From JACMRI01 sp043778625 (lineage in GTDB: Bacteria > Bacteroidota > Bacteroidia > UBA4408): a DNA stretch of 6,078 nucleotides. The DNA lies in the NCBI GenBank assembly GCA_043778625.1, contig JAYWFU010000092.1, positions 1 to 6,078 of the forward strand, in the 5' to 3' direction. Both the position numbers and the translations under genes were made by a program. The notes under the pieces are model-generated. The model worked only from the letters and a program-made list of their open reading frames with translations. It had not been told where the DNA came from and made no database searches. How positions within the stretch are numbered: position 1 is the stretch's first letter; each line of letters starts with the position of its first letter. Of this stretch, positions 1 through 3,926 are shown piece by piece.

Positions 1-858
1 AAACGCTACCCCGAAAATAAGTTTAAACTAGTAACCTATTATCAATTGTACCGATTGTATTTAACTGAAAAAAATGATGCACTGGCTAATAAGTACAAAG
101 ACATTATATTAAAAGACTACGAATTTACGGAGTACGGACAATTAGTAAGTAACCCCGAATACAACATACAAGCCGAAAAATCAAAAGCTAAAGCAGGCAA
201 ACTATATGAGGAAGCCTTTGAATCGTACAAAGAAAGCGATTACAAAAGCGTGTTAAGTATTAGCAATACTGCACTAAAATTGTACAAAAGCAACGACTTA
301 ACACCTAAGTTTTTGTACTTAAAAGCATTAGCCCAAGGCAAACTCAAAAACATTATCACCATGATAGACGAGTTAAATGAACTAATAAGCAAATATCCGC
401 AAGACCCTATAAAAGCACAAGCTCAGGCAGTGTTAGATGCGGTAGCCAAAAACAAAATTAACGACAATAACGCCAATGCCAACGATACTGCAACCTATTA
501 CACACACGATAAAACTGCCGAGCTAATATACATAGCACTATTTGCTACTGATAATAAATTGGAAACTATAAAAAATGCGGTATCAGATTTTAATACCAAT
601 AAGTACGAATCGCAACAGTTAAAAATATCCACGCTTGTGTACGACCAACTCAATACCCTAATGATAGTGAAAGCATTTAGTAATAACGAAACTGCCACTA
701 ATTATTTTAAGAGTATAAAAAACGAACCTACCACTACGACCCCGCAGTCAACCAACTGGCAACAGTACCTAATAACACAAGATAACCTTACCAAACTATA
801 CAACAGTAAGCGATTAACTAACTACGCTAATTTTTTTAAACTTGCTTACCCGCTTTAA
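1..858 (+). CDS. porW: PorW/SprE-family type IX secretion accessory protein, C-terminal part (5' end outside window)
   Basis: The frame is open from the first base to the TAA at 856-858 (285 residues). The true start lies upstream; the TTG at 46 is only an internal leucine codon. The protein is a run of TPR-like helical units: 'YPENKFKLVTYYQLYRLYL', then a unit ending 'EYGQLVSNPEYN', then 'YEEAFESYKESDYKSVL' and 'FLYLKALAQGKL'. It closes with a small domain ending 'QDNLTKLYNSKRLTNYANFF'. This order and the closing motif match my memory of the C-terminus of SprE (Flavobacterium) and PorW (Porphyromonas), outer-membrane-associated lipoproteins needed for type IX secretion and gliding. The lipobox cannot be checked because the N-terminus is missing. 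The family call is from recall, not a search. An RHS fragment starts 5 bp after the stop, which is not a usual neighbour. No internal frameshift is visible. Confidence 0.8.
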   Translation, partial: KRYPENKFKLVTYYQLYRLYLTEKNDALANKYKDIILKDYEFTEYGQLVSNPEYNIQAEKSKAKAGKLYEEAFESYKESDYKSVLSISNTALKLYKSNDLTPKFLYLKALAQGKLKNIITMIDELNELISKYPQDPIKAQAQAVLDAVAKNKINDNNANANDTATYYTHDKTAELIYIALFATDNKLETIKNAVSDFNTNKYESQQLKISTLVYDQLNTLMIVKAFSNNETATNYFKSIKNEPTTTTPQSTNWQQYLITQDNLTKLYNSKRLTNYANFFKLAYPL

Positions 859-863
859 TTAGT

Positions 864-1850
864 ATGATTAAGAATGCTACCCCACTACGTTGTATTACGT
901 CCCTTACCCAATTTGGCGCAAGCGGAATTAGGTATGGTTTTAATGGGCAAGAGAAAGATAACGAAATTAGTGGGGCGGGGAATAGTTATGCGTTTGAAGC
1001 TCGGGTGCATGACCCAAGGTTAGGAAGATTTTTAAGTGTTGACCCATTATCGACCTCTTATGCTTTTAACAGTTCTTATGCGTTTGCGCAAAACAGGCCA
1101 ATAGACGGTAAAGATTTGGAAGGGGCTGAGTGGGTTCATTATAGAGTTATTTCAAGTAATAGTGAGGGGCAGTGCCATATTGAAAAAACTGGAGAAATTG
1201 ACTATGGTAACTGGATGCTAAATTTAATTCACAAAACAACAGGCTACGCCCCCGATTTAGTTAAAAGCTACGTTGTATCAGCTCCTGATGGAATGCATTA
1301 TATATTTGAGTCTGAGGAAAAAGCATTAACCGCCACAATGGAAGATTTTGACCCTAAAAATCGACCTACAAAAGAAGGTGTTGATGCACTTTTTATGATG
1401 ACGGATGCTGTAGGAACAATTGCTGCAGGAACAATGGGGAACGCTATATCGAAAACATCTCGTGAAGTAAGTACCGCAAAAGTAAATGAATCTTTCACTA
1501 AAAATAAACAATATGCTCCCTATAAAGCAGGGACAAAAACGGTTGAGTTTACAACTCAGGCAGAAGAAGCTTTCGTAAGGGTATCAAAAGGAAGTAATGC
1601 TCAAGGTGATTGGATTGTAAAAAAATCTGATATTAATGGTCTAAGTCCAGCTCAAATTAAGGATAAGTTATCTTTGAGTTACGAACCTACTCATATTACG
1701 GATGTGAAAATTGGCGTAGGAACTACTTTGAGAAAAGGAACTGCTGCAGGTGTAAAAGAGCTAGGGACAGAAGGAGGAGGGACTCAATATCAAGTAATTG
1801 GAGGAAAAGAAAATGTATCTTATTCAAATACAACTGAAATAAAAAAATAA
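864..1850 (+). CDS. Orphan RHS-core tip with polymorphic-toxin-like C-terminal domain
   Basis: The 328-residue product starts just before the end of an RHS core. Residues 22-90 carry 'RYGFNGQEKDNEISG', 'ARVHDPRLGRFLSVDPLS' and 'NRPIDGKDLEGAEW', the standard Bacteroidota RHS core ending that precedes a variable toxin tip. Full RHS proteins usually exceed 1000 residues, so the whole barrel is absent. An in-frame stop at 837-839 rules out a longer N-terminus here. Residues ~90-205 are a linker. Residues ~207-328 form a compact domain with 'YAPYKAGTKTVEFTT', 'FVRVS', 'GLSPAQIKDKLSLSYEPTH', 'GTTLRKG' and 'GGGTQY'. Tips with this pattern occur at the ends of large haemagglutinin-like or contact-dependent toxins. 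The GGGTQY patch recalls the end of TNT-type NAD glycohydrolases, but I cannot assign an activity. The immunity candidate follows after 1 bp. The fragment may be a displaced orphan cassette used for tip exchange, with no own secretion signal. Confidence 0.85.
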   Translation: MIKNATPLRCITSLTQFGASGIRYGFNGQEKDNEISGAGNSYAFEARVHDPRLGRFLSVDPLSTSYAFNSSYAFAQNRPIDGKDLEGAEWVHYRVISSNSEGQCHIEKTGEIDYGNWMLNLIHKTTGYAPDLVKSYVVSAPDGMHYIFESEEKALTATMEDFDPKNRPTKEGVDALFMMTDAVGTIAAGTMGNAISKTSREVSTAKVNESFTKNKQYAPYKAGTKTVEFTTQAEEAFVRVSKGSNAQGDWIVKKSDINGLSPAQIKDKLSLSYEPTHITDVKIGVGTTLRKGTAAGVKELGTEGGGTQYQVIGGKENVSYSNTTEIKK

Positions 1851-1851
1851 C

Positions 1852-2193
1852 ATGAATGATTTAATTAAGATCGAAAATAAACTTTTTCTAAAAGAAGATG
1901 TTTTAATTTCATTTGAATATAATATTATTACTTTTTTACAATTGAATAATAAGATTATTATTGTTGTAGATATTCCTAAAAATAAAAGTGATCATAATCA
2001 AAATGTTTATTGTATAAATACAAGTGGAGATAAATTGTGGCAATTGGAATATCAGGAGTATCCAACTGATAATTGCCCAATTAATAACGTGTATGAAGAA
2101 ATGAATAGTGTCAAAACATATCGTTGGTGTGGTATTGAAGAGGTTATAGATATAAATAGCGGTAAAATAATTTCTTGCGAACTAATAAAATAA
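1852..2193 (+). CDS. Putative immunity protein for the RHS tip toxin
   Basis: A 113-residue, soluble, acidic-looking protein without signal peptide or membrane segment. Its ATG lies 1 bp after the RHS stop, so translation is probably coupled. It contains 'NVYCINTSGDKLWQL' followed by 'GIEEVIDINSGKII', two similar beta-hairpin strands in which a residue pair is read as 'x-Ixx-G-(D/K)-(K/I)'. Many small immunity proteins beside polymorphic toxins have this kind of repeat-strand layout. The role is inferred from position and size; I do not recognise a named family. Base composition is clearly more AT-rich than the secretion gene upstream, as expected for a recently acquired toxin-immunity cassette. 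Repeat copy A starts 4 bp after the stop, and its hairpin at 2284-2308 would end this transcript. Confidence 0.65.
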   Translation: MNDLIKIENKLFLKEDVLISFEYNIITFLQLNNKIIIVVDIPKNKSDHNQNVYCINTSGDKLWQLEYQEYPTDNCPINNVYEEMNSVKTYRWCGIEEVIDINSGKIISCELIK

Positions 2194-2243
2194 TTTACCC
2201 CTGCTAGCCCTAGCGTTAGGTAAGCGTGCAGTTGAGGCTAGTG

Positions 2244-2258
2244 CCAGCATGTTGCTGG
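2244..2258 (+). other. Hairpin CCAGCA-TGT-TGCTGG in copy A (also at 2563-2577 and 2775-2789)
   Basis: A perfect 6-bp stem with a 3-nt loop is present unchanged in all three repeat copies. Stem and loop can extend by a G-U and a T-A pair. There is no T-run after it, so it is not a terminator. It is a conserved structural part of the repeat. Confidence 0.8.
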
Positions 2259-2283
2259 TATTCATAAACGGTATAAAAAGTAT

Positions 2284-2308
2284 AAAGCCCTGCGTTGCAG
2301 GGCTTTTT
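2284..2308. terminator. Rho-independent terminator in copy A
   Basis: AAAGCCCTGC-GTT-GCAGGGCTTT forms a perfect 10-bp stem followed on the plus strand by further T residues. It would end the porW-rhs-immunity transcript. On the minus strand the hairpin is followed by TTTATACTTTTTATACC, so it may also act on minus-strand transcripts arriving through the ParE remnant. Confidence 0.85.
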
Positions 2309-2314
2309 GTTGTT

Positions 2315-2518
2315 TTACAACCAACTTGTTTTAGGGTTTTTGTGAGTATTTATTACGGCTCTAATCGTTGCTATGTGTGTTGTTTCGTTAAAGGTATAGT
2401 GTACCATGTAAGTATAGTTTTTAACAAGTAGGCATCTCACATTTGCATAGCGTATTCCAAAATGCGGAGTAACGGCTATTGCATGTATAGCTTGGTCAAC
2501 GGCATTAAGAAACCTGTC
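2315..2518 (-). pseudogene. RelE/ParE-family toxin, C-terminal remnant
   Basis: The minus strand reads 67 codons and then TAA at 2317-2315. Segments include 'DRFLNAVDQAIHAIAVTPHF', 'GIRYANVRCLLVKNYTYMVH', 'YTFNETTHIATIRAV' and 'INTHKNPKTSWL'. This is the second half of a ParE/RelE-type toxin: helix with IAxxPhF, 'IRYxNVRC' strand, 'YMVHY' strand, and an ending like H-T-(H/S)-(K/R)-N-P. Intact family members are about 95-100 residues, so roughly the first 30 residues are gone. The coding match stops at the first base of repeat copy B. The frame then runs into the repeat and meets a stop at 2554-2552, with no usable start. No antitoxin gene remains next to it. The body has no frameshift or stop, so the truncation may be fairly recent. 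ParE toxins act on gyrase and RelE on ribosome-bound mRNA; which one applies cannot be told. Confidence 0.85.
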
Positions 2519-2632
2519 CCCGCTAGTCCTAGCGTTAGGTAAGCGTGCAGTTTAGGCTAGTGCCAGCATGTTGCTGGTATTCATAAACGGTATAAAAAGT
2601 ATAAAGCCCTGCAGGTGCAGGGCTTTTGTTTG
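2518..2632. repeat. Structured intergenic repeat, copy B
   Basis: Second copy of the unit, nearly identical to copy A over its full length. It contains the palindrome GCTAG-TC-CTAGC (2522-2533), hairpin 2563-2577 and terminator hairpin 2603-2627. Its C-rich end meets the truncated 5' side of the ParE remnant. Its terminator end meets the stop of the short second remnant at 2633. Confidence 0.95.
2603..2627. terminator. Rho-independent terminator in copy B
   Basis: AAAGCCCTGC-AGGT-GCAGGGCTTTT: the stem is identical to copies A and C, but the loop is AGGT instead of GTT. A changed loop with a conserved stem suggests the hairpin itself is what is kept. T-rich sequence follows on both strands. 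Confidence 0.85.
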
Positions 2633-2683
2633 TTATTTAAAATAAGAAGTATTGGGGTCTTTGCTAGTGTTTCTTATCATAAT
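2633..2683 (-). pseudogene. Possible second RelE/ParE toxin remnant (last ~16 codons)
   Basis: Between repeats B and C the minus strand reads 'IMIRNTSKDPNTSYFK' followed by TAA at 2635-2633. The piece N-T-S-K-D-P resembles the usual ending of RelE/ParE toxins (H-T-S-R-N/D-P). The frame goes straight into the C-run of copy C, and the remnant sits between repeats in the same way as the clearer remnant at 2315-2518. The match is very short, so chance is a real alternative; the position and orientation are the main support. Confidence 0.35.
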
Positions 2684-2684
2684 T

Positions 2685-2847
2685 CCCCCCGCTAGTGCGA
2701 GCTTTAGGTAACCGTGTAGTTTAGGCTAGTGCCCCCAGTGCGAGCGTTAGGTAACCGTGTAGTTGAGGCTAGTGCCAGCATGTTGCTGGTATTCATAAAC
2801 GGTATAAAAAGTATAAAGCCCTGCGTTGCAGGGCTTTTTGTTGTTTT
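2685..2847. repeat. Structured intergenic repeat, copy C, with internal tandem duplication
   Basis: Third copy of the unit. The right part (2732-2847) matches copies A and B, and ends identically to copy A. The left part is lengthened by a tandem duplication with a 43-bp period: AGTGCGAGC at 2694-2702 and again at 2737-2745, each followed by 'TTAGGTAACCGTGTAGTT'. This copy has GTGCGAGC and GGTAACCGTGTAG where A and B have a CCTAGC palindrome arm and GGTAAGCGTGCAG, so it is a separate sequence variant. The terminator end lies 18 bp from the mazF stop. Confidence 0.95.
2815..2839. terminator. Rho-independent terminator in copy C, 3' of mazF
   Basis: AAAGCCCTGC-GTT-GCAGGGCTTT with a perfect 10-bp stem. 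On the minus strand it lies 26 bp after the mazF stop and is followed by T-rich sequence, so it is the likely end of the xre-mazE-mazF transcript. The plus-strand side also has a T-run. Confidence 0.8.
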
Positions 2848-2865
2848 GTGTTTGCTAGCTTAGTT

Positions 2866-3201
2866 TTATTCTACTACTTTTTTTATAGCTTCTTTAATTT
2901 CGTATAGGGTAAGTGTATCTATACTACCTATTTTTTTAATTAATCGTTCTTGCGAAACGGAGCGAATTTGAAAACAATCGGCAGAGGACATTTTACTAAG
3001 CCCGTTAGCTTTGGTAGGTTCAATAGTAACCATCCACGGCGCAATATCGTAGCGTTCTTTCCAATCAGTTATAGGTACAATTACTTTTAGCGGAAGCTTT
3101 CCGAGCTTGTCGTTATTAATTATTACGGCAGGTCTTTTTTTCTGTATTTCTGCGCCTTTTGTAGGGTCAAGGTCAACTAACCAAATTTCACTTTGTTTCA
3201 T
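2866..3201 (-). CDS. mazF: MazF/PemK-family endoribonuclease toxin
   Basis: A 111-residue toxin of typical MazF length. It opens with 'MKQSEIWLVDLDPTKGAEIQ', followed by 'KKRPAVIINND', then 'VIVPITDW'. The conserved arginine (R23 in RPAVII) and threonine (T45 in VPIT) are where MazF enzymes place their catalytic Arg and Thr. The family cleaves single-stranded RNA at short sequences and inhibits translation. I chose the ATG at 3201 because the protein then starts like known MazF proteins; a GTG at 3213 would add four residues. The start overlaps the antitoxin gene by 14 bp, pointing to translational coupling. No Shine-Dalgarno sequence is seen. The reading frame looks intact and catalytically complete. 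Downstream is repeat copy C with its terminator. Confidence 0.93.
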   Translation of the reverse strand: MKQSEIWLVDLDPTKGAEIQKKRPAVIINNDKLGKLPLKVIVPITDWKERYDIAPWMVTIEPTKANGLSKMSSADCFQIRSVSQERLIKKIGSIDTLTLYEIKEAIKKVVE

Positions 3202-3400
3202 AAAAATGTTCACAATCTAATGCTGTAAAAGCGGTTAATTCTTTATCGTTTACGTAATCGTTATATAATTGGCTTACGGCAAATTCCATTTGATGGTTTA
3301 CCTCGTCTTGCTTAATAGACTTTATAGTTTCTTCTACCACATAAAATTTTTTGGTGAGCGGTAGCCTTTGTATTTCCTGTATTAGTTGCTGTGCTTGCAT
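3188..3400 (-). CDS. Small MazE-type antitoxin partner of MazF (non-AbrB)
   Basis: A 70-residue protein between the repressor gene (4-bp gap) and mazF (14-bp overlap), the normal antitoxin position. The first half is mostly helical ('MQAQQLIQEIQRLPLTKKFY'). The C-terminus 'ELTAFTALDCEHFYETK' matches a tail seen in small antitoxins beside MazF/PemK in Bacteroidota, and probably binds along the toxin groove. There is no AbrB/SpoVT swapped-hairpin domain, so DNA binding by this protein is doubtful and the XRE protein upstream probably takes over regulation. The assignment rests on position, size and the remembered tail motif. Confidence 0.75.
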   Translation of the reverse strand: MQAQQLIQEIQRLPLTKKFYVVEETIKSIKQDEVNHQMEFAVSQLYNDYVNDKELTAFTALDCEHFYETK

Positions 3401-3404
3401 GGCT

Positions 3405-3758
3405 TTAGTGGGCTAGTTGTTGTATAAGATTTGATTTAATTACAAAAGAGTCAATAAATTCAAGTAATAATTTCTTCTTATCATTAGGTAGCTTTTCAAT
3501 TTTTTTAAATTGAATTAATAGCTCATTATCCTTTAATGAATTATTAGCCTTGTCTTGTATGGTTCCGTTTAGCAAAAAATCTGACGATACTTCTAATGCT
3601 TTAGCTAATTTATTAAGGGTGTCGGCTGATGGTATAGCCTCGTCCCTTTCATATTTACCCAAATTGGTAAAATGAACACCTATCATTTTAGCCAAATCCT
3701 GTTGAGAAAGTTTCATTTCTTTCCTTAAACTAAGTATTCTGTTGCCGAACTCTTTCAT
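3405..3758 (-). CDS. XRE-family helix-turn-helix transcriptional repressor
   Basis: A 117-residue protein with a Cro/CI-type HTH domain at residues ~8-62: 'LSLRKEMKLSQQDLAKMIGV' then 'HFTNLGKYERDEAIPSADTL', with the recognition helix around residues 29-38. The C-terminal part ('LLIQFKKIEKLPNDKKKLLL') is helical and probably dimerises. There is no peptidase or metal-binding domain. It is the first gene of the operon with the antitoxin and MazF toxin, and is transcribed away from the primase-helicase gene. The 168-bp region between them holds promoters and dyad sites, so it most likely represses both directions. The start ATG at 3758 gives a normal N-terminus for the family. It could be a host-type TA regulator or the repressor of the mobile element; the divergent layout favours the latter or both. 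Confidence 0.92.
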   Translation of the reverse strand: MKEFGNRILSLRKEMKLSQQDLAKMIGVHFTNLGKYERDEAIPSADTLNKLAKALEVSSDFLLNGTIQDKANNSLKDNELLIQFKKIEKLPNDKKKLLLEFIDSFVIKSNLIQQLAH

Positions 3759-3782
3759 AGTGAAATTTATTTATTAACACAT

Positions 3783-3815
3783 CAAATGTAGTGAAATAGC
3801 CACTTTAAAAGTCAA
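3783..3815 (-). promoter_or_regulatory. Candidate promoter of the xre-antitoxin-mazF operon
   Basis: On the minus strand, TACATTTG (3790-3783) is an exact match to the Bacteroidota -7 motif TAnnTTTG. TTGAC lies upstream at 3815-3811, with 22 bp between TTG and the -7 motif, at the long end of the usual range. Transcription would start about 20 bp before the xre ATG. A second TACATTTG at 3866-3859 has no clear -33 partner. Confidence 0.5.
3788..3804. promoter_or_regulatory. Imperfect operator-like dyad inside the xre promoter
   Basis: GTAGTGAAATAGCCACT contains AGTG and CACT arms and the 9-mer TAGTGAAAT, which also occurs at 3758-3766 (at the xre start) and at 3885-3893 in the perfect palindrome. 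It lies between the -7 and -33 motifs of the xre promoter, where binding by the XRE protein would repress its own operon. Confidence 0.45.
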
Positions 3816-3876
3816 TATAGGTAGTGTTTGTGAATAAGTTGTGTTTAATTGATTAGTACAAATGTAGCGATAAATA

Positions 3877-3884
3877 TATGTTTG
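3877..3884 (+). promoter_or_regulatory. Candidate -7 element of the primase-helicase promoter
   Basis: TATGTTTG matches TAnnTTTG exactly, 42 bp before the primase ATG. The nearest upstream TTG (3849-3851) is 25 bp away, longer than usual, so the -33 element is uncertain. Confidence 0.4.
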
Positions 3885-3899
3885 TAGTGAAATCACTAC
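3884..3899. promoter_or_regulatory. Perfect palindromic operator GTAGTGA-AA-TCACTAC
   Basis: Two 7-bp arms separated by AA form a perfect inverted repeat of the size usual for XRE dimer operators. It begins at the last base of the candidate -7 element and covers the expected transcription start of the primase-helicase gene. The XRE protein encoded on the other side is the natural candidate to bind it. A related half-site, GTAGTGT, is at 3821-3827. Confidence 0.65.
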
Positions 3900-3926
3900 C
3901 TAATTTATTTTTTAACAATTTAATAA

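Larger units (their letters stand above)
2198..2316. repeat. Structured intergenic repeat, copy A
   Basis: First of three copies of one unit. Read on the plus strand it consists of a C-run, a palindrome GCTAG-CC-CTAGC (2203-2214), 'GTTAGGTAAGCGTGCAGTT', 'GAGGCTAGTG', a hairpin CCAGCA-TGT-TGCTGG (2244-2258), an AT-rich spacer 'TATTCATAAACGGTATAAA' and further, and a terminator hairpin (2284-2308). It differs from copy B at only a few positions. The C-rich end lies 4 bp after the immunity gene, and the terminator end overlaps the stop of the minus-strand ParE remnant. I do not recognise the element; it could be a non-autonomous mobile repeat, a recombination site or a small RNA. Confidence 0.95.

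Noticed and set aside
46..48. TTG as start of the first gene
   Set aside because: The frame is open to base 1 and residues before it fit the family (RYPENK...TYYQLY), so the gene starts outside the window.
498..698. Minus-strand frame inside the PorW/SprE-like gene, and similar ones at 1298-1511
   Set aside because: Shadows of well-supported plus-strand genes.
2211..2225. GTTAGGT in the repeats fits the integron attC core GTTRRRY
   Set aside because: No matching RYYYAAC partner at the other end of the unit and no attC-like arm layout; a 7-base degenerate match is weak. The cassette-like order is kept only as a hypothesis.
2249..2431. 60-codon plus-strand open frame starting in the hairpin of copy A
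   Set aside because: It runs through the terminator and antisense to the ParE remnant, with no family resemblance; it is a shadow.
2198..2847. CRISPR array
   Set aside because: Units are ~115-165 bp with terminators, spacers are uneven and contain gene remnants, and no cas gene is present.
3202..3213. GTG start for mazF at 3213
   Set aside because: ATG at 3201 gives the usual MazF N-terminus (MKxxEIWLVDLDP); the four added residues have no counterpart in the family.
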